A DNA stretch of 64,000 bases from Halomarinibacterium sp041392205 (GTDB taxonomy: Bacteria > Bacteroidota > Bacteroidia > Flavobacteriales > Flavobacteriaceae), in the NCBI GenBank assembly GCA_041392205.1, contig JAWKMO010000002.1, positions 62,001 through 126,000 on the forward strand, in the 5' to 3' direction. The translations under genes were made by a program, and so were the position numbers. Shown here one piece after another: positions 16,848 to 25,986 of the stretch (position 1 is the stretch's first letter; every line of letters begins with the position of its first letter). The notes below the pieces were generated by a model. That model was not told where the DNA came from and made no database searches. It worked only from the letters and a program-made list of their open reading frames with translations.

Positions 16848-18425
16848 TTAGTTATATCTTGATGAAAGATCTTTGGCTACCGATGTTAACACATCAATTA
16901 CATCATCGGTTAATTTCCCTGCTTTAAGGTCGTCTAACGTACTTCTGTGCTTAGCATTTAATAATTCTATATAATCTCTTTCAAATTCTTTTACTTTTTC
17001 TACAGGGACTGCTCTTAACAAGTTTTTTGAACCTGCGTAAATAATAGCAACCTGATCTTCTACTGTAAAAGGATCGTTTTGGGCTTGTTTTAAGATTTCA
17101 ACGTTCCGTTTTCCTTTTTCAATTACGTTCAAGGTTGCCGCATCAAGGTCTGAACCAAACTTAGCAAACGCTTCCAATTCACGGAACTGTGCTTGGTCAA
17201 GTTTTAGCGTCCCAGCAACTTTTTTCATTGATTTAATTTGTGCCGAACCTCCTACACGAGATACCGATATACCTACGTTAATTGCAGGACGTACCCCAGA
17301 GTTGAAAAGATCACTCTCTAAGAAAATCTGTCCATCGGTAATAGAAATTACATTGGTTGGGATATATGCCGAAACGTCCCCCGCTTGTGTTTCAATAATA
17401 GGTAAAGCTGTTAAAGAGCCTCCTCCTTTTACAACACTTTTAAGAGATTCTGGAAGGTCATTCATATTCGCAGCAATAGCATCATCTGCAATAACTTTTG
17501 CAGCACGTTCTAACAACCTTGAGTGGAGGTAGAAAACGTCTCCAGGATACGCTTCACGACCTGGTGGACGACGTAATAAAAGCGATACCTCACGGTAAGC
17601 AACCGCTTGTTTGGATAAATCGTCATAAATAATTAAAGCAGGACGTCCTGTATCTCTAAAATACTCTCCAATTGCTGCTCCTGCAAAAGGGGCATAAACT
17701 TGCATAGGTGCTGGATCGGAAGCATTTGCGGCTACAATAGTAGTGTAGGCAAGTGCACCTTTATCTTCCAATACTTTAGCAATATTTGCTACTGTGGACG
17801 CTTTTTGTCCTACAGCAACATAGATACAATAAACAGGTTGTCCCGCGTCATAAAATTCTTTTTGGTTAAGAATAGTATCAATACATACGGTTGTTTTTCC
17901 TGTTTGGCGGTCACCAATTACTAACTCACGTTGCCCTCTTCCAATAGGAATCATGGCATCGATAGATTTGATTCCTGTTTGAAGGGGCTCATTTACGGGT
18001 TGACGGAAGATTACCCCAGGCGCTTTACGCTCAAGAGGCATTTCGTATAATTTCCCTTCAATAGGCCCTTTCCCGTCAATGGGTTGTCCAAGTGTGTTTA
18101 CTACACGTCCAACAATACCTTCTCCAACGTTAATAGAAGCAATGCGTTGTGTGCGTTTTACAATAGCACCTTCTTTAATCTCTTTTGAAGGACCTAAAAG
18201 CACAACTCCAACGTTGTCTTCTTCAAGATTTAATACAATCCCTTCAAGACCATTTTCAAATGCTACCAATTCTCCGTACTGTGCATTGGCAAGACCATAT
18301 ACACGTGCAATACCATCTCCAACTGTAAGAACCGTTCCTACTTCGTCTAATGAAGCCGTTGCTTCAAAACCGGATAGTTGTTGTTTTAAGATTGCTGAAA
18401 CTTCAGCGGGTTTAACTTCTGCCAT
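16848..18425 (-). CDS. atpA: ATP synthase F1 subunit alpha
   Basis: A 525-residue subunit with the Walker A motif GDRQTGKT (residues 171-178) and the alpha-type signature PAINVGISVSRVGGSAQ. It binds nucleotide at the non-catalytic sites of the F1 hexamer. The catalytic beta subunit (atpD) and epsilon (atpC) are absent from this operon, as usual in Bacteroidota where they lie elsewhere. Confidence 0.97.
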   Translation of the reverse strand: MAEVKPAEVSAILKQQLSGFEATASLDEVGTVLTVGDGIARVYGLANAQYGELVAFENGLEGIVLNLEEDNVGVVLLGPSKEIKEGAIVKRTQRIASINVGEGIVGRVVNTLGQPIDGKGPIEGKLYEMPLERKAPGVIFRQPVNEPLQTGIKSIDAMIPIGRGQRELVIGDRQTGKTTVCIDTILNQKEFYDAGQPVYCIYVAVGQKASTVANIAKVLEDKGALAYTTIVAANASDPAPMQVYAPFAGAAIGEYFRDTGRPALIIYDDLSKQAVAYREVSLLLRRPPGREAYPGDVFYLHSRLLERAAKVIADDAIAANMNDLPESLKSVVKGGGSLTALPIIETQAGDVSAYIPTNVISITDGQIFLESDLFNSGVRPAINVGISVSRVGGSAQIKSMKKVAGTLKLDQAQFRELEAFAKFGSDLDAATLNVIEKGKRNVEILKQAQNDPFTVEDQVAIIYAGSKNLLRAVPVEKVKEFERDYIELLNAKHRSTLDDLKAGKLTDDVIDVLTSVAKDLSSRYN

Positions 18426-18463
18426 TTTTTTGTATCTATGTTTTGGCTTTGCGCCAAATGGTT

Positions 18464-19006
18464 TTATAAACTTTTACTAAATTCTCTTTTTAAGTTTGAA
18501 AGTTGATTTGATATACTTGCGTTGTATTGCAAATCTCCTATTCTAAGAATAAACCCACCAATGATGGACTCATCCACTTCATTTTGTAATGTTATTTTTT
18601 TACTCCCTGTTAATGCTTCCACTTTTGCCAACACTTGCTTTTCTAAGCTCTCCGAAAGTGGAATAGCCGTAGTTACGGTGGCTACTTTCACTCCTTGGGC
18701 CTCGTTGTAAAGTTTCATATAGTTAGCTGCCACATCGCCCAAAATAGCTGTACGTTGGTTGTTTACAAGAACCCTTAAAAGGGCTTTAGAATCAACAGAT
18801 TGATTACTGAAAATTTTCAGGAGAGCCTCCTGTTTATCTTCCGTTTTAATCACTGGACTTTTAAGCACATTACGAAGTTCTTTACTGTTTGTTAAGGTAG
18901 TATAAATGTCTTGCATGTCCTCAAAAATAGTTTTCGCTTTTGAAGCGTCTTCTACATTTTGAAGCATCGCTTTCGCATATCGTATGGCTGCTCTTGTTCC
19001 GCTCAT
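18464..19006 (-). CDS. atpH: ATP synthase F1 subunit delta
   Basis: A 180-residue peripheral-stalk subunit. The N-terminal helical bundle (RAAIRYAKAMLQNVEDA) and C-terminal segment IIGGFILRIGDLQYNASISNQLSNLKREF are characteristic of OSCP/delta. It ties the alpha3beta3 head to the b subunits. Eight-base gap to atpF on one side and 38 nt to atpA on the other. Confidence 0.95.
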   Translation of the reverse strand: MSGTRAAIRYAKAMLQNVEDASKAKTIFEDMQDIYTTLTNSKELRNVLKSPVIKTEDKQEALLKIFSNQSVDSKALLRVLVNNQRTAILGDVAANYMKLYNEAQGVKVATVTTAIPLSESLEKQVLAKVEALTGSKKITLQNEVDESIIGGFILRIGDLQYNASISNQLSNLKREFSKSL

Positions 19007-19013
19007 AGTGGGT

Positions 19014-19520
19014 TTAGTTTAAAGTGGCATCGCCCAACATATCTTCAACCAATTTCAATTGCTTGTCTTTGTTGGAAAGTTCACTTTTTACAACTTTTTC
19101 GGCTATGTCTAAAGAAAGATTTGCTACTTGGCTTTTCAATTCAGCAATGGCAGCTTTCTTTTCACTTTCAATAGCAGATTGTGCTTGTGCAATCATTTTA
19201 TCTGCGGCTTCTTTTGCCTCACCTTTAGCGTCTTCAATCATTTTGGTTTTGAGTTCGCGGGCTTCTTTTAGCATGGCATCACGCTCTGCACGGGCTTCTT
19301 TTAAAAGCTTTTCATTATCTGCTTGAAGATTTTCCATTTCGCGCTTTGCATTCTCTGCAGATTGCAACGCATTTTTGATTCCTTCTTCACGCTCATTAAC
19401 AGCATTAAGGATAGGTTTCCAAGCATACTTTCTTAATAAAAGTAATAAAAGGATAAATAATACGGTTTGCCAAAAAAACAGTCCTACTGAAAATTCTCCT
19501 ATTAGTTTTTCCATATTCAT
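19014..19520 (-). CDS. atpF: ATP synthase Fo subunit b
   Basis: A 168-residue subunit: one N-terminal membrane helix (SVGLFFWQTVLFILLLLLLRKYAW) then a long charged helix rich in Ala/Glu/Lys that forms the peripheral stalk. Two in-frame ATGs (19520 and 19514) are possible; the second gives the more usual MEKLI start. A prominent 11-bp hairpin lies in the gap between atpE and this gene. Confidence 0.95.
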   Translation of the reverse strand: MNMEKLIGEFSVGLFFWQTVLFILLLLLLRKYAWKPILNAVNEREEGIKNALQSAENAKREMENLQADNEKLLKEARAERDAMLKEARELKTKMIEDAKGEAKEAADKMIAQAQSAIESEKKAAIAELKSQVANLSLDIAEKVVKSELSNKDKQLKLVEDMLGDATLN

Positions 19521-19570
19521 TACCCACTTATGGTGGGAAATTAATTGATTATACTTTGTTTAATTTTAAA

Positions 19571-19607
19571 TACACACCGCTGTAACCAACCGTTAAAGCG
19601 GTGTGTA
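19571..19607 (-). promoter_or_regulatory. Intercistronic 11-bp hairpin between atpE and atpF
   Basis: TACACACCGCT (19571-19581) and AGCGGTGTGTA (19597-19607) pair perfectly around a 15-nt loop. No strong T-tract follows on the minus strand, so it is more like an mRNA-stabilising or partial-termination element than a full terminator. Position just after atpE fits the need for excess c subunit. Confidence 0.55.
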
Positions 19608-19620
19608 CATGTTGTTTTAG

Positions 19621-19812
19621 TTACGCTGCGAAAATTGCTGCGAAACCAATACCTTCAATAAGCGCCGCTGCAATAAGCATTGCTGTTTGAATTTTTCCGT
19701 ACGCCTCAGGTTGACGAGCGATAGCTTCCATCGCTTTACCACCAATTTGACCGATACCGATACCTACACCGATAACTGCTAATCCTGCACCTACAATAGT
19801 TGGAATTGTCAT
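19621..19812 (-). CDS. atpE: ATP synthase Fo subunit c
   Basis: A 63-residue hairpin of two membrane helices with the polar loop ARQPE (residues 32-36) and the ion-carrying Glu53. The residue after it is Gly and the position six before Lys26 is Ile, so the sodium-ligand pattern of Na+-driven c rings (Gln, Glu-Ser) is missing and proton coupling is expected. Shorter than the E. coli protein, as usual in this phylum. Confidence 0.95.
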   Translation of the reverse strand: MTIPTIVGAGLAVIGVGIGIGQIGGKAMEAIARQPEAYGKIQTAMLIAAALIEGIGFAAIFAA

Positions 19813-19848
19813 AATATATCTATTTAAAAATTAAACATTCAACGTTAA

Positions 19849-20994
19849 TTACAAATGTTGCACTTCGCCATCATGAGCCTCTGCATGTTCGTGCGTTTCA
19901 CTTGCAAATCCAAAATACAAAGCCGAAAGCATTGTAAAAATATAGGCTTGTAATAATGCTACTAATAATTCAATTAAAGAAATAGCAAAGGAAAGCCCAA
20001 AGGACAATGATCCTCCAACCCAATTTTGAAAAATATAAATTAATCCTAATAAACTACCTAACACAATGTGCCCTGCTTGCATATTTGCATACAAACGTAT
20101 CAATAGTGAAAAAGGCTTAATGAAAATCCCTAATACTTCAATAGGAATTAATATAATGTATAAAGGAATTTTAGCAATCCAAGGCATGCTATGACCTAAT
20201 GGATCAAAAATGTGTTTCCAGTAATCTTTAGTTCCTGTGAAATTGGTCAATACAAAAGTAATAATTGCTAAAGCTGTTGTAATGGCAATATTCCCAGTGA
20301 CGTTAATACCTAGGGGAGTTAACCCAAAAAGATTTAAAAACCATATAAAGAAAAAGATGGTTAATAAATAGGGCATATACTTTTTATAGCTATGCGCTCC
20401 AATATTTGGGATAGCAATATCATCTCTAATGTAAATTACTATGGGCTCGAAGAAACGTCCTACTCCTTGTGGAATGCTTCCATTTTTTGTGTAGCTCTTT
20501 GCCAAGCCTCTAAAAAGTAAAAACAATAGTATGCTTACCAAAAAAATCATAAACACACTTTTGGTGATAGATAAGTCTAAAGGTTTCGCGTTTTCCACAT
20601 GATGCCCGTCTTCTCCATAATGTATAGTCCCCGAGGCATCCGTTTCATAAATTTTATAAGAATGTGTGTCTAATGCAAAATATTTACCCTTTGAGGCAAC
20701 TACTTCCTCTCCATGATGAAATTTTGAAGAAGAAAACACGTGTAAGCCATCAGCCCATAAAATTACAGGTAATGGAAATCCAACTTGGTGGTGCTCACCA
20801 GCATCATCTGTGTAAGAAAATAATCCAAAATCATGAGTATCAAGATTATGGTGTTTTACATAAGCACTCACTTCCTTTTTACGCTCTTCTTTTGTTTTTC
20901 CTCCTTCGGAATGTTTCTCTTTTCCAAAACCTTGAAATGAGATACTTAGTGTAATTATAAAAGTAAGTAGTCTAACGAGTGTTTTTCTTTGCAT
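19849..20994 (-). CDS. atpB: ATP synthase Fo subunit a with exported N-terminal extension
   Basis: A 381-residue subunit. The C-terminal ~240 residues hold the membrane helices and the essential Arg in SLLIRLYANMQAGH. The first ~140 residues are an unusual extension: a signal-peptide-like segment (FIITLSISFQGFG) followed by a His-rich soluble stretch, known in Bacteroidota a subunits. Forms the proton half-channels at the c ring. The gap to the DUF6168 gene is about 107 nt with no clear promoter. Confidence 0.93.
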   Translation of the reverse strand: MQRKTLVRLLTFIITLSISFQGFGKEKHSEGGKTKEERKKEVSAYVKHHNLDTHDFGLFSYTDDAGEHHQVGFPLPVILWADGLHVFSSSKFHHGEEVVASKGKYFALDTHSYKIYETDASGTIHYGEDGHHVENAKPLDLSITKSVFMIFLVSILLFLLFRGLAKSYTKNGSIPQGVGRFFEPIVIYIRDDIAIPNIGAHSYKKYMPYLLTIFFFIWFLNLFGLTPLGINVTGNIAITTALAIITFVLTNFTGTKDYWKHIFDPLGHSMPWIAKIPLYIILIPIEVLGIFIKPFSLLIRLYANMQAGHIVLGSLLGLIYIFQNWVGGSLSFGLSFAISLIELLVALLQAYIFTMLSALYFGFASETHEHAEAHDGEVQHL

Positions 20995-21101
20995 GCCGAA
21001 CTAATAAATAGTGTCCTTAAAAATCGGTGCAAAAATACAGTTATTCCTTAGAATCCAAAAAGAAAATTTACTGTTTTTTTAATTCAAAAAAAAGGTAGAT
21101 A

Positions 21102-21485
21102 TTACTGATTATTAAGCTGTTTTGAAAGGAAGAAAACTTCTAGCCCTAAACTCACCGCATAAGGCGTAAAAAAGGTAACAAATTCGATAGTTTCCATAAC
21201 GCCGTTGGCTTTGTATGAAGGATAAAAAACCAAGAAAAAAATTAGAAATTTTAAGCCACTTCCTAAAAGAAAAATAAATCCTGCTTGGGCAGAACCTTCT
21301 TTCATATATCGTTGAACCCATACCAAAACGATTGCTGCAAGAACAAAATTGAGCCAATAGGAAAGGATGATTTTGTGTGCAAAAAGCGGTTTTTGGTATG
21401 CGTCTAAGGCTAATAAATGAATTCCAAAAACAAAAACTAATACTAAAAAAAGGATCGAAAGAAATCGAAAACTAGTAGATTTCAT
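21102..21485 (-). CDS. DUF6168-like membrane protein in atp operon
   Basis: A 127-residue protein with four predicted membrane helices (starting near residues 8, 38, 70 and 100). Found between the AtpZ/AtpI-like gene and atpB, the position where other bacteria carry AtpI, and matching a flavobacterial family I recall as DUF6168. A role in c-ring assembly or cation supply to the synthase is a guess from position only. Confidence 0.65.
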   Translation of the reverse strand: MKSTSFRFLSILFLVLVFVFGIHLLALDAYQKPLFAHKIILSYWLNFVLAAIVLVWVQRYMKEGSAQAGFIFLLGSGLKFLIFFLVFYPSYKANGVMETIEFVTFFTPYAVSLGLEVFFLSKQLNNQ

Positions 21486-21494
21486 ACCATAGAA

Positions 21495-21710
21495 TTATTT
21501 GTTGAGGGCATTGGTTTGTTTTAGCACCAAAAATAATGAAGCCCCTACACCAACTAAAGTACAGACAATTAAAAATGTTTTACCCCCTTCCGTATATTTT
21601 GCGTCCAACCATTTGCCCAAACGTACAAACAAATAAATAATAACTCCCATTTGTATAGCAATCCCAGAAAGTACTGCCCATCTTCTAACAGCGTTATTTC
21701 CTTTTATCAT
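21495..21710 (-). CDS. AtpZ/AtpI-like protein
   Basis: A 71-residue protein with two membrane helices (about 13-32 and 43-63) and the family pattern G-x-W-L-D between them (LGKWLDAKY). AtpZ/AtpI proteins help assemble the c ring and may act as a Ca/Mg channel. First ATP-synthase-related gene of the operon; six bases after the bactofilin gene, so the two are probably cotranscribed. Confidence 0.85.
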   Translation of the reverse strand: MIKGNNAVRRWAVLSGIAIQMGVIIYLFVRLGKWLDAKYTEGGKTFLIVCTLVGVGASLFLVLKQTNALNK

Positions 21711-21716
21711 GGAAAA

Positions 21717-22172
21717 CTATGCTTGTGATGTTTCAGAGGTTGAAGTTTTCTTAAACCGATGTTGTCTATCGTAGGGATTGTTTGCTGTGGTCTCTTCGGC
21801 AGTTTTTGTTTTTGTTGTGCCTTGCATCGCACAAGTAGCGTTAAAAGTGGCTCCAGGCTCAACAGATAATTTCCCTACAATAACATCTCCTTCAATATGG
21901 GCAGTCGCTTTTAAAGTAAGCGTCCCAGAAACATTTAGGCTTCCTTCAAAACGTCCTTCAATATCTGCATCATTACAAGTAAGTTTTCCTTTAATACTCC
22001 CTGTTTTTCCTAAAACAACTTTTGATGGTTTGCTAATATTCCCTTCAATACTTCCATCGATTCTAAAAAAACCATTGGAGATAATATCTCCTGTAAGTTG
22101 GGTTCCTTCGTTAATTCTGTTTTGGCTACTGGTGGGCTCCATAGTGTTTTTTACTTTTTTTTCTGAAAACAT
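21717..22172 (-). CDS. Bactofilin family protein
   Basis: A 151-residue cytoskeletal protein. Its core (about residues 22-118) is a run of short beta-helix turns, for example GFFRIDGSIEGNI, GKTGSIKGKLTCNDADIEGRFEG and LTLKATAHIEGDVIVG, with disordered tails. Bactofilins polymerise without nucleotide and organise envelope processes. The start at 22172 gives the usual MFSEKK-type N-terminus; an internal ATG at 22142 is an alternative. It sits 6 nt after the sprE-like gene. Confidence 0.9.
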   Translation of the reverse strand: MFSEKKVKNTMEPTSSQNRINEGTQLTGDIISNGFFRIDGSIEGNISKPSKVVLGKTGSIKGKLTCNDADIEGRFEGSLNVSGTLTLKATAHIEGDVIVGKLSVEPGATFNATCAMQGTTKTKTAEETTANNPYDRQHRFKKTSTSETSQA

Positions 22173-22178
22173 AGGGTG

Positions 22179-24746
22179 CTATTTTTGGGGATTACTGTTT
22201 TCTTCTTCTACTTTTTGGGAATTCAAATAATCATTAAGATTTTTATGAATTTGAATGATCTTATAATTTTGGGAAGCTATTTCAAAAAAAGGATTTTTTA
22301 TTTTATACTTTTTGTTTTCTTTTAAAACTTCTGCAAATCCTCTACCTCCCAATTTTGTGTTGAGTCCATGAACGATTACAAAATAAGTTTCGGGATTGTA
22401 ATAATCCAATGAAACACTCATGGTCGTTTCATAATGATAATCTAGAAGAGCTTCTGTAAGTTTTGTTTCAAGTTTTTTTGCATTTTCCAGATCGGAATTG
22501 CTAAAAGAATAGATTATTTTCCAACTAACAGCATCCTTTTCTTGAACAAATTCTTTATTAGCCAATTTCGGAATAACATTGGTATAAATTCCTTGAGCGT
22601 CTTTGCCCTCTTGGGATAAAGGATAATTAAGGGCCACAAAATTTACCGCTTTCTTATAGGCTTCAAAACCCTCTCTTCTTCCCAAGGCGGTTGCTTTAAG
22701 CATTTCTAGCTTTGGGACAATATCATTCCCATTGTAAATTAAAAGATATTCGTCGCAAGTTTCTATAACTTCATCGTATTGTGAGGCTTCAAATTTTGCA
22801 TACAATGCTTTGTATTTAAATTCTGGACTGGATTCATCTGTTTCCAATTGTGAGTTTGGATTAAGCAAAATTTCGGCATATCGAGACCCAGGGTGATTGG
22901 TTAAGATATCATTTTTCCATTTTTCGGCTTCTGAAACATTTTCAAGTAAGTCATAAATTTTATATAAATTATACTTTGCGGGAATCACTAGTCGTTCTTC
23001 GGGTGAAAAACTGAGAAGCTTTTCCAGCCTGTTTGTAGCCAACCCATATTCTCTAAATTTCTCTTTGTAAATAAGCCCTAGTTGGTAATAGGCAAAATTT
23101 CTATCCTTGGTAAGGCTATCTATTGCTTTTGCGTCTTTAGGAATGGTGGCAATATAAGTTTCGGGTAGGAGTAATTCACTTACAGTGGCTCCGTTTAGTT
23201 TTCCTTCTACAACAACCTCATCTTCTCGGATACTATTGGGATTGTTTGAAAGTCTCCAATTGTCTTGGAGTTTTCGTGTTCCCCAAATTTTTCTAAACTC
23301 TTCTTTTCCATAAGAAACCGTTGTGCTATTGTAAAAATAGAAGGTTCCGCCTTCATTTTCATTTTTATTGCTGGTATTCTTTTTATAGAATTCTTTGTTT
23401 GCAATTTCTTCATTAAACTTGATTTTAGCAAGGGAATCTTCTAGGTTTTTTTTCTTTAGCTTTTCGGTATATTCAATAAAATACGATTCTAGTTGTGAGG
23501 CAGTCATTTCTGTTAATCGTAGGATAGAGTCATTACGGGTGGCAATATCTTCGTATTTAATAACATCGGCAAGATTGTCTAACTTTTTCTTCATTCGTCT
23601 CCAAGGGCGCGAATTTTCTTGTAAAAAAGTAAGGGTGCTGTCGTAATATTTTCCTGCATTTCTGTAGGCGGCCTTATCAAATTCTATCTCTGCTAACGTA
23701 GCATAGTTAAGTGCTTGTAGTTGGGCGTTTTCTTGATACTTTTTGATGGATTTATTATAATAAATTACCGCGGTATCTATGTTAGCCGTTTTTCGATAAT
23801 ATTCCCCAAACTGATTATAGATGAGGTCTAAAAAAGGGCGGTTTTCTCTATTTTTTTCTAGCTCTTGAAGCAATTCTAAAAAAGCCACTTTGTCTCCTTT
23901 TTCATAATCAAAATTACGCGCAATTTCCATGTAGGCATTAAGCATATAGGTTCTTGGCGATTTACGGTTAAGGTCTATTACCTCTTGAAAGGCCATATTA
24001 GCACTGTCCTTTTCTCCTAAACGATTGTAAATTTGACCTTTTATATAGGCATAACGTCCTTTTAGTTCGTTATCTTTTACATATAAAGATGCTGTTTTAA
24101 TAAGGGGTAAGGCAGCCTCAAGGGTGTCTAAATTAATATAGGCTTGCGCCATAATCGCCGAAGCATCTGCTAAATCCTCTTCCGCTACACCTTCTTTTTT
24201 AACTAACTCGTTTAACTCTTCCAATGCGCCCTCTTCATTTCCTAGCCGAATGTTGGTTTTTGCCTTCCACATTCTAGCTTCATTTACATTGTTACTTGTA
24301 GGATACCTATTAAGAATGAAGTTAAAAGCATCTTGAGCGGGGATAAAACGTTGATCAAAATAACGCGCTTTACCAAGAAGCATATACGCTTCATCAATTT
24401 GTGGATTGTATTCTTTTCCGTTAATGTATATGGCGTGTTTTTGTATGGCTTTTGCAGCTTTTTCTTCGGCTCTATTAAATTTAGGGTTGGTTTGCTCGCC
24501 AGGTTTTACTTTTTCTTCTTTAATTTCAATACGCTCCACAGGCAAGATTTCCCAAAAATTATCTTGATACGTTAAAGCGAGTTCTTCTTTTCCTTCATCA
24601 AGAGCAAGGTCGCCATTATACAAGGCATTATACTCTCCAGTAACGGCATGATAATTTCTGCTTAAAAAGGTATTTTTCTTTCGGGAACAAGCCGCAAATA
24701 GTAACACGGCAAATAAAAAAATAGTAAGGGTGTATAAACGTTTCAA
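22179..24746 (-). CDS. sprE: SprE/PorW-like TPR lipoprotein (gliding/type IX secretion)
   Basis: An 855-residue lipoprotein (lipobox FAAC, Cys20). After the signal comes FLSRNYHAVTGEYNALYNG, a conserved N-terminal block of the SprE/PorW family, then many TPR units (PQIDEAYMLLGKARYFDQRFIPAQDAFNFIL and similar) and a C-terminal domain. SprE/PorW links the type IX secretion trans-envelope core to other components and is needed for gliding in relatives. Family assignment is by length, N-terminal block and TPR layout; other T9SS genes are not in the window. Confidence 0.75.
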   Translation of the reverse strand: MKRLYTLTIFLFAVLLFAACSRKKNTFLSRNYHAVTGEYNALYNGDLALDEGKEELALTYQDNFWEILPVERIEIKEEKVKPGEQTNPKFNRAEEKAAKAIQKHAIYINGKEYNPQIDEAYMLLGKARYFDQRFIPAQDAFNFILNRYPTSNNVNEARMWKAKTNIRLGNEEGALEELNELVKKEGVAEEDLADASAIMAQAYINLDTLEAALPLIKTASLYVKDNELKGRYAYIKGQIYNRLGEKDSANMAFQEVIDLNRKSPRTYMLNAYMEIARNFDYEKGDKVAFLELLQELEKNRENRPFLDLIYNQFGEYYRKTANIDTAVIYYNKSIKKYQENAQLQALNYATLAEIEFDKAAYRNAGKYYDSTLTFLQENSRPWRRMKKKLDNLADVIKYEDIATRNDSILRLTEMTASQLESYFIEYTEKLKKKNLEDSLAKIKFNEEIANKEFYKKNTSNKNENEGGTFYFYNSTTVSYGKEEFRKIWGTRKLQDNWRLSNNPNSIREDEVVVEGKLNGATVSELLLPETYIATIPKDAKAIDSLTKDRNFAYYQLGLIYKEKFREYGLATNRLEKLLSFSPEERLVIPAKYNLYKIYDLLENVSEAEKWKNDILTNHPGSRYAEILLNPNSQLETDESSPEFKYKALYAKFEASQYDEVIETCDEYLLIYNGNDIVPKLEMLKATALGRREGFEAYKKAVNFVALNYPLSQEGKDAQGIYTNVIPKLANKEFVQEKDAVSWKIIYSFSNSDLENAKKLETKLTEALLDYHYETTMSVSLDYYNPETYFVIVHGLNTKLGGRGFAEVLKENKKYKIKNPFFEIASQNYKIIQIHKNLNDYLNSQKVEEENSNPQK

Positions 24747-24797
24747 AATTCTTACAGTTTGTATAATAAAGTAACTTAAAACCTTTGTTTTTAGTAT

Positions 24798-24806
24798 CTA
24801 AAGATA
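24798..24806 (-). promoter_or_regulatory. -7-like promoter element upstream of sprE
   Basis: TATCTTTAG on the minus strand, 52 nt before the ATG, the same variant as upstream of the TPR operon at 12490. It may drive sprE, bactofilin and the atp genes together. Confidence 0.35.
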
Positions 24807-24913
24807 GCTAAAGGAGGGTAAAAATACACTTCTTTTTAATAACTCTAAGTTTTTGGTAGTAAAATTACCTTGCTTTCATTCCAATTTAGGGTGTTTAAAC
24901 ATATTATCCTTTG

Positions 24914-24922
24914 TATTTTTGC
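24914..24922 (+). promoter_or_regulatory. -7 promoter element of the ferredoxin reductase gene
   Basis: TATTTTTGC is a perfect TAnnTTTG element, 15 nt before the ATG at 24937. Its presence shows that the longer open frame from 24853 is not the start. Confidence 0.65.
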
Positions 24923-24936
24923 GACAAATTTTTGTT

Positions 24937-25986
24937 ATGAATGCCTTTTATTCTTTACCCATTTCTAAAGTTACCAAAGAAACCCCCAATGCGGTTGTTA
25001 TCCATTTTCAAATTCCAGATAACTTAAAAGAGATTTTTGCCTTTGAAGCAGGACAATACCTTACCCTAAAATTTATTTCTAACGAAAAAGCGTTACGGAG
25101 ATCCTACTCTCTCTCTAGCCCTGCCCATAGTAATACTTGGCAAATTGGTGTAAAAAAAGTGGAAAAGGGGGCGTTTTCAGTTTTTGCAAATGAGGTTTTA
25201 ACCGCAGGAGATGTCCTTGAGGTAATGGCTCCACAAGGGCATTTTTTATTGAAAACAAATGCTGAAAATAAAAACAACTATTTGGCCTTTGCTGCGGGCA
25301 GCGGAATTACCCCTGTAATATCAATGATTAAAACGGTTTTAAGAGAAGAACCGCTATCTAGCTTTGTTTTAGCCTACGGAAACCAAAGCGTCGCTGAAAC
25401 GATGTTTTATAACGAATTAGAATCTTTGAAACAGCAATTCCCTGAAAGGCTAAAGATCGACTATTTTTTTAGCCGTGAAAGCGTTGAAAATTGCTTTTTT
25501 GGAAGAATTGAAAGATCGATGGTTAATTTTTTGCTTAAAAATAAATACCCAGACATCGCTTTTCATTCCTATTACCTTTGTGGTCCTGAGGAAATGATTT
25601 ATGAAGTGAAAGACACCTTGATAAAACAAGGGGCTTCCGAAGAAACTATTCATTTCGAATTATTTACCACCAAAGAAACTGGCGAACTTTCTGAAGCGCA
25701 CGACGGAAACACAACCATAACCGTAACTGTTGATGATGAAACTAAAACCTTTATCATGCCTCAAAATAAAAGTGTTCTTGAAGCCGCCCTATCCGAAAAT
25801 TTAGATGCTCCCTACAGTTGTCAAGGAGGCATTTGTAGTACCTGTATTGCGAGAGTAAAAGAAGGAAAAGTGGAAATGCGTAAAAATCAGATTTTAACAG
25901 ACAGTGAACTTGCCGAAGGCCTTGTTTTAACCTGTCAGTCGCACCCTACAACACCAAAACTTGTAGTGGATTATGACGATGTTTAA
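24937..25986 (+). CDS. FAD/2Fe-2S oxidoreductase (PaaE/Hmp-reductase-like)
   Basis: About 349 residues. Three modules in order: FAD-binding domain with RRSYSLSS (the R-x-Y-S/T flavin motif), NAD(P)-binding domain (AAGSGITPVISM; YLCGPEEM), and a C-terminal plant-type ferredoxin domain with CQGGICSTC plus a distal Cys (LTCQSHP). It passes electrons from NAD(P)H to an acceptor oxygenase or other partner. It resembles PaaE of the phenylacetyl-CoA epoxidase, but no paaABCD genes are nearby, so it probably has another partner. It is monocistronic and convergent with the GT9 gene, overlapping it by 4 nt. Confidence 0.85.
   Translation: MNAFYSLPISKVTKETPNAVVIHFQIPDNLKEIFAFEAGQYLTLKFISNEKALRRSYSLSSPAHSNTWQIGVKKVEKGAFSVFANEVLTAGDVLEVMAPQGHFLLKTNAENKNNYLAFAAGSGITPVISMIKTVLREEPLSSFVLAYGNQSVAETMFYNELESLKQQFPERLKIDYFFSRESVENCFFGRIERSMVNFLLKNKYPDIAFHSYYLCGPEEMIYEVKDTLIKQGASEETIHFELFTTKETGELSEAHDGNTTITVTVDDETKTFIMPQNKSVLEAALSENLDAPYSCQGGICSTCIARVKEGKVEMRKNQILTDSELAEGLVLTCQSHPTTPKLVVDYDDV

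Noticed and set aside
18079..18480. Antisense frame across the 5' half of atpA
   Set aside because: Lies wholly over conserved ATP synthase coding sequence and encodes Ser/Thr/Pro-rich low-complexity protein typical of shadow frames.
19621..19812. Sodium-driven c ring suggested by Gln22 in helix 1
   Set aside because: When aligned on Lys26 and Glu53, Gln22 is two positions off the sodium-ligand Gln, and the residue after Glu53 is Gly rather than Ser.
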